Program-made: the position numbers and the translations under genes
Shown: piece after piece, positions 15,134 through 22,672 of the stretch
Numbering within the stretch: position 1 is the stretch's first letter
Layout of the letters: each line of letters starts with the position of its first letter
Notes under the pieces: generated by a model
What the model saw: only the letters and a program-made list of their open reading frames with translations
What the model was told of the DNA's origin: nothing
Databases searched by the model: none
Origin: Coriobacteriaceae bacterium
GTDB lineage: Bacteria; Actinomycetota; Coriobacteriia; Anaerosomatales; SLCP01
Direction of reading: 5' to 3'
NCBI GenBank assembly: GCA_003563465.1
Contig: PWVH01000070.1
Span: 1-32,031, forward strand
Length of the DNA stretch: 32,031 bases

Positions 15134-16887
15134 CACACTCCTCCGATGTCGCAGGCCGGTCCGGTCGGCTCTATCGCTTCGAAGCGACATACTTGCACAC
15201 AGTCGCCGCACCCCACGCAAAGGGTGACGTCTATCTCGGCCTTGCTGCCCTCACCGATGCTTATAGCAGGACACCCGAGCCGGATACATACGCCGCATGC
15301 CGTGCACAGTTCCTCGTCGACCGAATAGGGTTGCTCCTTCTCATCGATGAGGAGTGCGCAAGGTGCACGAAAGACCAGGACGCTGACTCCATCAGAAGCG
15401 ACTTCTTCACGCACGGCTGTCTGAGAAGCTTCGAGATCGTGAGGATCGACTGTCCGTACGCGACGGATGCCCATGGCGCGGCAGAGCGCTTCTATGTCCG
15501 TCGCAGCGCCTTGGCGTCCTTGCAACGTAACGCCGCTTACCGGGTTGGGTTGGTGACCCGTCATCGCAGTGACACGGTTGTCGAGGATGCAGACGGTAGC
15601 ATCACCGCAGTTGTAGGAAAGATCGAGCAGTCCAGTGATTCCGGAGTGAGCGAACGTCGAATCACCGATGACCGCTACCACAGGTCCATCATCGCCTTGC
15701 CCCGCAAGCCTCATACCGTGGGCCATCCCGATGCTCGCTCCCATGCAGACGCATGAATCCATAGAGGCAAGCGGCCGAAGAGTGCCGAGCGTATAGCAAC
15801 CTATGTCCCCCGTCACTATCGCCTTGACCTTCCGTAACGCGTAGAATGCGCCTCGATGCGGGCAGCCGGGACACATCAGCGGGGGCCTCGGCGGCAGACC
15901 CGATGGGGCGACACGCGTTGAAGGGGCTGCAAACCCGAGGGCACGAGCGATCAAACCCGGAGAAAGCTCTCCGCTCTTCGGCAGCTCTATAGCGTCTACG
16001 CTCACCTTCATCATTCTTAACCTCGACTCGAGGTAGATATCTGCTTCTTCCACCACTACCAGACGCTCAACTGAGCCTGCAAACCTTCTGATGGCCTCAG
16101 CGGGAAGCGGGAAGGATTGTCCGACTTTGAAGACCGAGGCGTCAGGACTCGCCTCTCGGACGTACTGATAGCAGATGCCGGAAGTCACGACACCGAGAGC
16201 CGAATCGCGCAGCTCTATCCGATTCAGCGGTGACTCCTCGGCAAGACGAGTCATCTCATCGACTCGTGCGTCAAGCGCCAGGCGTCGTCCGCGGGCCATC
16301 GCAGGCATCATCACCCATTTGGCGACATCTTTCTGGTAAGCCGTCTGATCGAGCTCTTTGCGCTCGCCCTCAAGTTGGACCACTCCTTTCGAATGCGAAA
16401 CGCGAGTAGTCGAGCGAACGATGACGGGGGTGTCGAACCTTTCGGACAGCTCGAAGGCCTCGCGCGTGAACTCGAGCGCTTCGGCGCTGTCGGAAGGCTC
16501 CAACACCGGCACGCGAGCAAACGGTCCCCAGTTCCTTGAGTCCTGCTCGTTCTGAGAGGAGTGCATCCCTGGATCGTCGGCGACGAACAGGACGAGACCT
16601 GCGCCGACGCCCGTATACACCAAAGTGAATAGCGGATCGGCGGCGACGTTCACGCCGACGTGCTTCATCGTGACGAACGACCGGGCTCCCCCCATCGAAG
16701 CTCCAGCAGCGACCTCCAGGGCAACCTTCTCGTTGGGAGCCCACTCAGCATATACGCCTTCCATGCGAGCAAAGCTCTCGAGAGTCTCAGTGGAAGGTGT
16801 CCCGGGATATCCCGCTCCCACTCGGGCCCCCGCCTCCCACGCTCCACGAGCGGCAGCCTCATTGCCGGAAAGCAGAGTACAGGGCAC
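15133..16887 (-). CDS. iorA: Indolepyruvate ferredoxin oxidoreductase, alpha subunit
   Basis: The large subunit (584 aa). An N-terminal pyrimidine-binding domain (SGNEAAARGAWEAGARVGAGYPGTPST) is followed by the thiamine diphosphate domain with GDSTFAHSGITGLLD and LDNRVTAMTGHQPNP. Two 4Fe-4S motifs lie at the C-terminus: Cys528, 531, 534, 539 and Cys557, 560, 563, 567. Ferredoxin is the electron partner, fitting an anaerobe. The GTG start has AAAGGGG ahead. It is the first gene of the long minus-strand run and has its own probable promoter in the 90-base gap behind it. Confidence 0.96.
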   Translation of the reverse strand: MPCTLLSGNEAAARGAWEAGARVGAGYPGTPSTETLESFARMEGVYAEWAPNEKVALEVAAGASMGGARSFVTMKHVGVNVAADPLFTLVYTGVGAGLVLFVADDPGMHSSQNEQDSRNWGPFARVPVLEPSDSAEALEFTREAFELSERFDTPVIVRSTTRVSHSKGVVQLEGERKELDQTAYQKDVAKWVMMPAMARGRRLALDARVDEMTRLAEESPLNRIELRDSALGVVTSGICYQYVREASPDASVFKVGQSFPLPAEAIRRFAGSVERLVVVEEADIYLESRLRMMKVSVDAIELPKSGELSPGLIARALGFAAPSTRVAPSGLPPRPPLMCPGCPHRGAFYALRKVKAIVTGDIGCYTLGTLRPLASMDSCVCMGASIGMAHGMRLAGQGDDGPVVAVIGDSTFAHSGITGLLDLSYNCGDATVCILDNRVTAMTGHQPNPVSGVTLQGRQGAATDIEALCRAMGIRRVRTVDPHDLEASQTAVREEVASDGVSVLVFRAPCALLIDEKEQPYSVDEELCTACGVCIRLGCPAISIGEGSKAEIDVTLCVGCGDCVQVCRFEAIEPTGPACDIGGV

Positions 16888-16939
16888 GGGACCCCTTTCT
16901 GTTTGAGCAGGAGCGACGTGTCTTCCAGAGATTGGACGG

Positions 16940-16948
16940 ATGATACCA
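16940..16948 (-). promoter_or_regulatory. Extended -10 promoter for iorA
   Basis: On the minus strand TGGTATCAT gives an extended -10 element (TG-N-TATCAT) about 53 bases before the iorA start. No good -35 is seen. It lies in the gap after the NlpC/P60 gene, so it would let the ior-liv-paaK run be expressed separately. Confidence 0.45.
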
Positions 16949-16977
16949 CAGGGAATGCGGCGTACGCGCTAAGCCGG

Positions 16978-18159
16978 CTACGGTCGCGTGGCTCCCACGT
17001 AATCGCCGCGCCTCGCGATGCGGTCCGTAAGCGAGTTCACCTGGACCGGCTCACCGCGTCGCGGAGCGTGCAGGTAGTCGCTGCCGCCGACATAGATTCC
17101 CACGTGATGCACTTGGCTGGAATCACCACCGTACCCGAAGAACACAAGGTCCCCAGGCAAGAGCAGGTCCATGCGGTCGGGAGGTATGTAGCTGCCGACG
17201 GTGAACTGCATCCGGCTGGTGCGTGGAAGGGATATGCCGATCTCACGGTAGACGTATTGCACCAGACCCGAGCAGTCGAAGCCATCTGGCGTCGAACCTC
17301 CCCACACATAGGGCACGCCGATGTACCTCATGCCTACCGTGACCGCTTCGGGACGACCTTGTCCGAGACGGTCGTGATTTGAATCGAACGACCTGGGGCC
17401 CGGCGCTGCAAGACGCGATGAGGACGAAGTGTCAGCTGCGGCAGAGCGGGCCGCGGCCTCGGCGGCTCGTCTCGCGGCCTCCTCGGCGGCCCTTCGTGCT
17501 CGCTCCTCGGCCTCCCTGCGCAGTCGCTCCTCCTCCTCAGCTACCAGGCGGGCGACCTCGGCGTCGATACTCTCTACGTAGCGCTCCTGACGCAGAAGTG
17601 CTCTTTCGACCTCGGCCTTCTTCACCTTCGCTTCGTGGCGCAGAATCGACTGTTCCTGCTCGCGACGTTCAAGAGCTCTTTCTTTCTCTTCTACCTGCTG
17701 CTTGGCTTCACGCACGCTCATGACGAGTATGGCGTCGTTGCGATTAATCCGACGCAGCCATTCAATGCGAGTCAGAAAATCCTCAAAAGACGTGGTGCCC
17801 AGCAGCACCTCGATCATCTCGACGTTGCCATTGCGGTAGATGCCGCTCGCCCGCTCGGCGAGGGCCTCCTCCGCTGAGAGTAGATCCTGCGACGCGATCT
17901 CGAGGGCCTCGCGGGTCTCGGCGATCTCACGACGAGTCTGGCTCAATGCCTCCTCGAGCTGCATATACTCCTCGTGCCGAACTTCTGCCACCGCTGCGAG
18001 CTCCTCCATCTCGGCACGGGCTGCTTCCGCCTTGGCCCGAGTAGCCTCGATCTCTGGAGTGGACGGTGCCGCGGATACTGAGGGCGCTGCTGCAAGGAAT
18101 GCCGCTGCAACCGTCAGAAGAAGAATCCTTACGACCCATGTGCCGGATACGATACGCAC
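16978..18159 (-). CDS. Secreted NlpC/P60 endopeptidase with PcsB/CwlO-like coiled coil
   Basis: A 393-aa peptidoglycan hydrolase. A signal peptide (about 1-31, cleavage near VSAAPS) is followed by a long coiled coil (about 35-240) containing IYRNGNVEMIEVLLGTTSFE, the hallmark of PcsB/CwlO-type domains that respond to FtsEX. An Ala/Arg-rich linker leads to an NlpC/P60 domain with catalytic Cys296 (DCSGLV), His352 (HVGIYVG) and His364 (YLHAP). It should cut D-Glu-diaminoacid bonds in wall peptides. AGGAGG precedes the GTG start. It diverges from a protein with the same kind of coil and a different head. Confidence 0.93.
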   Translation of the reverse strand: MRIVSGTWVVRILLLTVAAAFLAAAPSVSAAPSTPEIEATRAKAEAARAEMEELAAVAEVRHEEYMQLEEALSQTRREIAETREALEIASQDLLSAEEALAERASGIYRNGNVEMIEVLLGTTSFEDFLTRIEWLRRINRNDAILVMSVREAKQQVEEKERALERREQEQSILRHEAKVKKAEVERALLRQERYVESIDAEVARLVAEEEERLRREAEERARRAAEEAARRAAEAAARSAAADTSSSSRLAAPGPRSFDSNHDRLGQGRPEAVTVGMRYIGVPYVWGGSTPDGFDCSGLVQYVYREIGISLPRTSRMQFTVGSYIPPDRMDLLLPGDLVFFGYGGDSSQVHHVGIYVGGSDYLHAPRRGEPVQVNSLTDRIARRGDYVGATRP

Positions 18160-18219
18160 TTGACCTCCTGCTGCATCTCTAGTCTACGTTCGAGGCCGCG
18201 CCGCGGTAGTGCCGAGGCT

Positions 18220-18247
18220 TTGACCGACACACGCTGATGTTATCATA
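18220..18247 (+). promoter_or_regulatory. Promoter of the RlpA-like gene
   Basis: TTGACC (18220-18225), a 16-base spacer and TATCAT (18242-18247) form a good sigma-A promoter about 54 bases before the ATG at 18301. The matching promoter for the divergent NlpC/P60 gene is not evident. Confidence 0.6.
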
Positions 18248-18300
18248 TTCCCGCAGCTTAGCCCCGTCTGACGGAAGTCTCGCTTCGAAAGGGCCGCGGC

Positions 18301-19356
18301 ATGGATAGAAACAGCCCGATCGTAGCAACGCTCCTTGCATGCTTCGTGGCCGCGACACTCGTCCCCTCCGGTGCCCTGGCCGAACCTGCAGCCTCGACCC
18401 AGGTCCAGACCGCTTTGGACGAGGCCACGAGGCGCGTTCTAGAACTCGAGCAGGCTATCGAAGACCATCGGGCAGAAGCTGTGGCTATCGAAGAACGCAT
18501 CGCCGTCACCAATCTGCGAATCATCGCGCAAAGGGACGCCCTTGCCGAAGCTCGACACTCTCTAGTATCGGCTCGTACGGCGTACCGGTTTAGGATGGTA
18601 GACATCTACAAGTCGAGCATGGCCGACCCCATGACCGTGCTTCTTTCCGCAGAGTCGATGTCTGATTTCTACTCCCGCCTGCTCATGCTTACCCGTATCG
18701 CAATGCGCGACCGCCGGATGTATGAGGAGGCGACGGTGGCTGCCGCTGCTGCGGAGTATCACGCAGCCTATCTTGAGGATCTTAAGGCCCAAGACGTCGC
18801 GTTGCGGCAGCTTCAACGACTGCGCGGCGATGAGCTAGAAAAGGCCCTCGCCGAACAGAGCACCCTTGTGGAGCGGTTGACCGAGGAAGCCAAGCGTCTG
18901 CTCGAAGCACGGCGCCGTGCGAACCTGTCGACTCGAAAGCAGTGGCGTGAGAGCTCGATCCCACTCGAGGACGCGATCGCGAAGGTACCGGGTGTGGTGG
19001 AGCCCTATACCGATCTCGTCTACCTGGTCTCCGAGTACCATCCTCGTCGATATCGCTCGCTGGGACGTGAGGAGTACGCTCTGTGTTCCTGGTACGGCAA
19101 CGAGTTTCACGGCAGGCCCACGGCCTCTGGACAGATATACAACCAGAACGACTTCACCTGCGCCTCGAGAACGCTGCCTTTCGGCACACGCCTGGCTTTG
19201 ACGCGCGGTGAACGTCGCATCGTGGTCGTCGTCACCGACCGGGGGCCGTTCATCGCCGGCCGTGACCTAGACCTCTCACGAGCTGCCGCTCAGGCTCTAG
19301 GATTCTCGGGTCTTGCTACCGTGCATGTGGAATACGTCGAGGCGATTCGAGAATGA
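18301..19356 (+). CDS. Secreted RlpA-like double-psi beta-barrel protein with PcsB-like coiled coil
   Basis: A 351-aa protein: signal peptide (about 1-27, SGALAEPAA), coiled coil (about 35-215) and a C-terminal RlpA-like double-psi beta-barrel (about 262-340). The barrel has CSWYGNEFHGRPTASG, the DRGPF motif with Asp313, and DLDLSRAAAQALG with Asp322 and Asp324, the residues expected in lytic RlpA enzymes. The coil segment IYKSSMADPMTVLLSAESMS matches the PcsB/CwlO-type pattern seen in the divergent NlpC/P60 protein. It probably acts on the cell wall, perhaps under FtsEX control; that is inference. Confidence 0.9.
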   Translation: MDRNSPIVATLLACFVAATLVPSGALAEPAASTQVQTALDEATRRVLELEQAIEDHRAEAVAIEERIAVTNLRIIAQRDALAEARHSLVSARTAYRFRMVDIYKSSMADPMTVLLSAESMSDFYSRLLMLTRIAMRDRRMYEEATVAAAAAEYHAAYLEDLKAQDVALRQLQRLRGDELEKALAEQSTLVERLTEEAKRLLEARRRANLSTRKQWRESSIPLEDAIAKVPGVVEPYTDLVYLVSEYHPRRYRSLGREEYALCSWYGNEFHGRPTASGQIYNQNDFTCASRTLPFGTRLALTRGERRIVVVVTDRGPFIAGRDLDLSRAAAQALGFSGLATVHVEYVEAIRE

Positions 19357-19404
19357 GGCACGGTCTCGCTACTCTGCGCCGCAATGCGCTTGAATCTTGG
19401 CTCC

Positions 19405-19920
19405 TCAGCGGACGTGGATGAGAGATACTATCTTCGCGTCACCAAGCTTTCGGCGCCCCTGAAGGAAATCGAGCTCTATCAGGAACGCGAGTCCTACCAC
19501 CTCCGCCCCGGTGCTGGCAGCCAGCTGGGCTTTTGCAGCGGCAGTGCCGCCGGTGGCCAATACGTCGTCGACGATGAGGACGACGTCTTCGGGATCGATG
19601 GCGTCCAGATGCATCTCCAGCGAGTCGGTCCCGTACTCGAGCGCATACTCAGCCGCCGTGGTGTCCCACGGCAACTTCCCAGGTTTGCGAGCAGGAACGA
19701 AGCCCGCTCCCAGCTTGTATGCCAGCGCTCCGCCAAAGATGAATCCTCGTGCCTCGGCACCGAGAACCTTTGTGATACCGTCCTCGGCGAACTCTTCGGC
19801 AAGAGTGTTGATAGCCTCCCGAAAACCTTCTGGACTAGCAAGCAGCGGTGTTATGTCCTTGAATACGATTCCATCCTTAGGGAAATCAGGGATGTCGCGT
19901 ATGTACGATTCCAGGTTCAT
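19405..19920 (-). CDS. apt: Adenine phosphoribosyltransferase
   Basis: Salvages adenine to AMP with PRPP. The 171-aa protein has the Apt N-terminus (IRDIPDFPKDGIVFKDITPL), ARGFIFGGALAYKLGAGF and the PRPP loop VVLIVDDVLATGGTAAA. The ATG at 19920 has GGAGGAG ahead; the longer frame adds 11 unsupported residues. It is the last gene of the minus-strand run that also holds hpt, and is convergent with the RlpA-like gene. Confidence 0.96.
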   Translation of the reverse strand: MNLESYIRDIPDFPKDGIVFKDITPLLASPEGFREAINTLAEEFAEDGITKVLGAEARGFIFGGALAYKLGAGFVPARKPGKLPWDTTAAEYALEYGTDSLEMHLDAIDPEDVVLIVDDVLATGGTAAAKAQLAASTGAEVVGLAFLIELDFLQGRRKLGDAKIVSLIHVR

Positions 19921-19982
19921 CTCTCCTCCAGGATTCTGAGGTTCACGCAGCAAGGATACGCCTTACCGCGCAGGGTTTTCCA

Positions 19983-20005
19983 GCTCGCAAATGCATTCCG
20001 CGAGC
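19983..20005 (-). other. Weak hairpin between hpt and apt
   Basis: GCTCGC (19983-19988) pairs with GCGAGC (20000-20005) around an 11-base loop, just past the hpt stop in the 87-base gap. There is no T-run; partial attenuation is possible, chance is too. Confidence 0.3.
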
Positions 20006-20007
20006 CA

Positions 20008-20556
20008 TCAAGCGACTCTGTCATCGTGCACTGTAGCGATATAGGGAAGGTTACGAAGTCGCCCTTCTATGTCCAGACCGTAGCCTACCAAGAAGCGATC
20101 CGGCACGGAGAATCCTTTGTAGGCTATCGGAAGATCGACGATGCGACGCGCATCCTTGTCCAGCAGCGCACAAACCTCCAAGACCGCCGGCTCACGCTGG
20201 CGTAAAACCGAAAGTACGTAGTTCAGAGTCAGGCCCGTATCTATGATGTCCTCCACCACGATGACCGAGGCTCCTTCAATGGAATCGTCCAAGTCCTTCG
20301 TGATACGCACCGTCCCCTCGCTGCTACCGGCATAAGATGATATTGCGAGGAAATCAATCGAAAGCGGTGCATCGACCGCTCGACACAAGTCCGCGAGAAA
20401 GAACACTCCCCCGCGCAGCACGGTGACAAGCCGCAGGTCCCGACCCCCATGCTCTTCGGCGATCGCCCGTCCGAGTTCGGCGATACGCCTGTCTATCTGC
20501 TCCTGGGTCAGCAGGATTCGATCGACCAGCTCCTCACCGGCGTAGCGCCTCAACAC
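20008..20556 (-). CDS. hpt: Hypoxanthine phosphoribosyltransferase
   Basis: Converts hypoxanthine or guanine with PRPP to IMP or GMP. The 182-aa protein shows LVTVLRGGVFFLADL, the family SSY (ISSYAGSS) and the PRPP loop VIVVEDIIDTGLTL, followed by KDARRI and PDRFLVGYGLD. GTG at 20556 overlaps the previous stop (TAGTG); the next codon is TTG, with slightly better distance from GAGGAG, so the exact start is uncertain by one codon. Confidence 0.96.
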   Translation of the reverse strand: MLRRYAGEELVDRILLTQEQIDRRIAELGRAIAEEHGGRDLRLVTVLRGGVFFLADLCRAVDAPLSIDFLAISSYAGSSEGTVRITKDLDDSIEGASVIVVEDIIDTGLTLNYVLSVLRQREPAVLEVCALLDKDARRIVDLPIAYKGFSVPDRFLVGYGLDIEGRLRNLPYIATVHDDRVA

Positions 20557-20990
20557 TACTCCTCGATGTCGTGTCCGCCAGCCGCCAGACCGCCGCCCTC
20601 TGAAGGCGGCTTCTCGGAGACGCCCAGACCGTATCTGGCAAGCAGGCGGCGGAAATCCTTCTGGTAGAAGATCTTGATCCGAACGTCCGGGTAGAGTTCT
20701 CTCAAACGTCTCACTTTACGGTTCTTCTTGGTCACGAGCTTCTGGCTCATGGTGGTTAATTCTATGTAGAGATCGAAGTCGGGCAGGTAGAAGTCGGGCG
20801 TGAAAGAGGCTATGACCCTTCCCTCTCCATCCCATTCGATTGGAAAGGTCATGGGTTCGTACTCCCATCGGATGCGGTAGAAGTCGAGTATCTCCGCCGC
20901 GACACGCTCGCTGGGATGAGCGAACTCGATCGGGTGTGTGTCCCGGCCTGACGGCATCGGTGCCCGGGTGTCTGATTGCTCCTCGGCCAT
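20556..20990 (-). CDS. PD-(D/E)XK nuclease-like protein, unknown role
   Basis: A 144-aa protein. After a disordered start comes a helix with Glu (SERVAAEIL, 27-35), then FTPDFYLPDFDLYIELTT. Asp66 of the PD motif and Glu77 of ELT align with a PD-(D/E)XK core, but the usual lysine two residues after Glu is Thr79; Lys84 nearby might substitute. A basic helix (KKNRKVRRLREL) and a strand-loop (RIKIFYQKDF) follow. I see this as a small restriction-endonuclease-fold protein, possibly active or a nucleic-acid binder. It lies between the ftsR-like gene (six-base gap) and hpt (1-base overlap). The tail (PPSEGGGLAAGG) is flexible. Confidence 0.65.
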   Translation of the reverse strand: MAEEQSDTRAPMPSGRDTHPIEFAHPSERVAAEILDFYRIRWEYEPMTFPIEWDGEGRVIASFTPDFYLPDFDLYIELTTMSQKLVTKKNRKVRRLRELYPDVRIKIFYQKDFRRLLARYGLGVSEKPPSEGGGLAAGGHDIEE

Positions 20991-20996
20991 GCTCCC

Positions 20997-21713
20997 CTAC
21001 ACGACGTCCTCGAACACCCGTCCGAGAGCACGCCTGAGTAGATGGTTCTTGAGATCGCCCGTTGTTCCGGTGAGTTCTCCGAGAGTCTCCACGAGCTTCT
21101 GCCTCGTTTCCGGTGTCCGATGACGGAACGCAGGCATCAGAGCCTGGCCGAAGAAAGCGGCTTCGCGCTCCGCGAAGGTCTCGTACATTCGCAGATGCCT
21201 GGGCTCTATGCCGAAGCGCCGCAGATCCCATGCGGCATGCGACACACGGACGTCGGCCGGTCCCATCTCGTCTCCATGCTCACCCTCGATTATCTCGACC
21301 AGTCCGAACTCCGCCAGTTCGCGCACGAAAGAAACAGGCAGGCCCAGAGCAGACTGTGCGTCATCGATACGTACGGTCTCAGCCTGCTCGAACGGAAGCA
21401 TCACCGGCTGGGCTGCCGCGGCTTCAGACCCCTTGAGCTCAGGCGGCACCTTGCCCTTGTCGTACTCGGCAAGCTTCTCGCGAATGACGGCCAGAGGCAG
21501 GAAGTGCTCCTTCTGTAGACGCAATATCATCTCGACCCTGGCAAGATCGGACTGCGCGAACTTCCGATAACCGCCAGGTGTACGTTGCGGAGCGATCAAC
21601 CCCTCTTCTTCCAGGAACCGGATCTTGGAGATGGAAAGGTCAGGATAAGCCGGCTGCAGAGTCTCGACGACCTCTCCGATCGTCATGTAATCGCGCGTCT
21701 TCAATTCACTCAC
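20997..21713 (-). CDS. ftsR: MerR-family regulator, FtsR-like
   Basis: A 238-aa regulator with an N-terminal MerR helix-turn-helix (about 10-80: YMTIGEVVETLQ, SKIRFLEEEGLI, TPGGYRKFA) and a long C-terminal domain about twice the usual MerR effector size. Length, start pattern and the FHA gene just upstream match the Rv1828/FtsR family of Actinobacteria, which in Corynebacterium activates ftsZ. The start overlaps the FHA stop by four bases. No cysteines for metal binding are evident. Confidence 0.85.
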   Translation of the reverse strand: MSELKTRDYMTIGEVVETLQPAYPDLSISKIRFLEEEGLIAPQRTPGGYRKFAQSDLARVEMILRLQKEHFLPLAVIREKLAEYDKGKVPPELKGSEAAAAQPVMLPFEQAETVRIDDAQSALGLPVSFVRELAEFGLVEIIEGEHGDEMGPADVRVSHAAWDLRRFGIEPRHLRMYETFAEREAAFFGQALMPAFRHRTPETRQKLVETLGELTGTTGDLKNHLLRRALGRVFEDVV

Positions 21714-22165
21714 GCTCCCGTGCCACCCTTGAATAGCATTTGGAACGTCCCCACCTGCACCACATCACCATCTGCTAGCGGAGCTTTGTCGATTCGCACG
21801 CCGTTCACGTAAGTACCGTTGAGAGATTCGGCGTCTTCAATGGAGACCACGTCGCCGACCATCTCGAGAGTCGCATGCTTCCGAGAGACGGTCACGTCGT
21901 TCAGGAAAATGTCGCTCTCTGGGTCGCGACCAATAGTCAGAACGGGACGGTCGATGAAGAACTTCTCACCCAACTCAGGTCCTTTGCGCACGACCAGCGC
22001 GGGGCCTTCCGTCACCTCTTCGACCAAGACATCGGCTTCACCATCGACAGGAGCGCCGACCGGTGAGAAGGACTCGGTAGGTCCTTCCAGCCGTATGTGA
22101 CACTCAGGACACTCAGCGGGAGGCGGATCGCCTAACGGGGTACTGCATACGGGGCATCTCATCAT
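21710..22165 (-). CDS. FHA-domain protein with N-terminal zinc ribbon, GarA/OdhI-like position
   Basis: A 151-aa protein. The N-terminus holds a CxxC...CxxC zinc ribbon (Cys4, Cys7, Cys19, Cys22), followed by a linker and a C-terminal FHA domain (about 57-147) with phosphothreonine-binding residues Arg80 (TIGRDPESD), Ser94 and His97 (SRKH) and Asn116 (LNGTYVNG). The FHA domain resembles GarA/OdhI closely. Those proteins have a phosphorylated ETTSVF-type N-terminus and control 2-oxoglutarate metabolism; here that segment is replaced by zinc cysteines, with only a TESFS stretch. AAAGGGA precedes the start. Confidence 0.88.
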   Translation of the reverse strand: MMRCPVCSTPLGDPPPAECPECHIRLEGPTESFSPVGAPVDGEADVLVEEVTEGPALVVRKGPELGEKFFIDRPVLTIGRDPESDIFLNDVTVSRKHATLEMVGDVVSIEDAESLNGTYVNGVRIDKAPLADGDVVQVGTFQMLFKGGTGA

Positions 22166-22220
22166 GATGCGGTCCCTTTCGCCGAGACCGGGTGCCGGAC
22201 GCCGGTCTGGGCTGCGCTGG

Positions 22221-22532
22221 CTAATCGTTCTGCTCCTCGTCTCCGAGAGGCTCTGTCACGTCTATGCTGGACACGCCGCGAGATTCGTTCGACAAGATCT
22301 CGATCAGTCGTTCGATATCGCCTCCGGAGATAACGTCCTCCCCTGCTTCACGTTGATTCTCCAGACGCGATACGAGTTCGGCTCGCAATATGTCGATCTT
22401 TCCGTGCAGTACGCGGCGCCGATACGAGAGCTTCTGCTCTTCCTCGTAGAGCGCGTTCAGCACTTCCCGTAGCTCGTCGTTGCTCTTGTTCTCGAGATCT
22501 AAGAGGACCTCGTCGTACGTGCCATCGCTCAC
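22221..22532 (-). CDS. rsiG: RsiG-like c-di-GMP-responsive anti-sigma factor
   Basis: A 103-aa helical protein. Residues 30-53 contain EQKLSYRRRVLHGKID, fitting the c-di-GMP motif E-x3-S-x2-R-x3-Q-x3-D with Glu32, Ser36, Arg39, His43 (in place of Gln) and Asp47. In Streptomyces RsiG carries two such motifs and holds sigma factor WhiG when c-di-GMP is bound; the short Rubrobacter form has one motif and works as a dimer. This protein has one motif and the short length, so a dimer is expected. The GTG start has AAAGGGG seven bases ahead. It heads the FHA-ftsR run; no WhiG-like sigma gene is in the window. Confidence 0.8.
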   Translation of the reverse strand: MSDGTYDEVLLDLENKSNDELREVLNALYEEEQKLSYRRRVLHGKIDILRAELVSRLENQREAGEDVISGGDIERLIEILSNESRGVSSIDVTEPLGDEEQND

Positions 22533-22551
22533 GACCTAGCCCCTTTCGAAA

Positions 22552-22566
22552 GCCGCTCCGAGCGGC
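22552..22566. promoter_or_regulatory. 15-bp palindrome between the rsiG-like promoter and gene
   Basis: GCCGCTC-C-GAGCGGC is a perfect 7+1+7 inverted repeat at about +12 to +26 of the predicted transcript and 20 bases before the GTG. A one-base centre is poor for an RNA hairpin but good for a dimeric repressor site. Confidence 0.4.
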
Positions 22567-22584
22567 ACCGTGCCGAATACTTCG

Positions 22585-22593
22585 ATTGTATCA
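22585..22593 (-). promoter_or_regulatory. Extended -10 promoter for the rsiG-like gene
   Basis: On the minus strand TGATACAAT is an extended -10 (TG-N-TACAAT) 53 bases before the gene at 22532. No strong -35 is seen. It would drive rsiG-like, FHA, ftsR-like and probably the genes down to apt. Confidence 0.5.
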
Positions 22594-22672
22594 GACACGG
22601 ACCCTGCGGACAGTCTCTACCTTCACTCCACCTGAAGGCTGCGGCATACTTCAGCCTCTTCGCTCGACCTGC

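Noticed and set aside
18160..18300. c-di-AMP (ydaO) riboswitch between the two wall-hydrolase genes
   Set aside because: Such riboswitches often precede NlpC or RlpA genes, but the gap is 141 bases and the conserved core is not seen.
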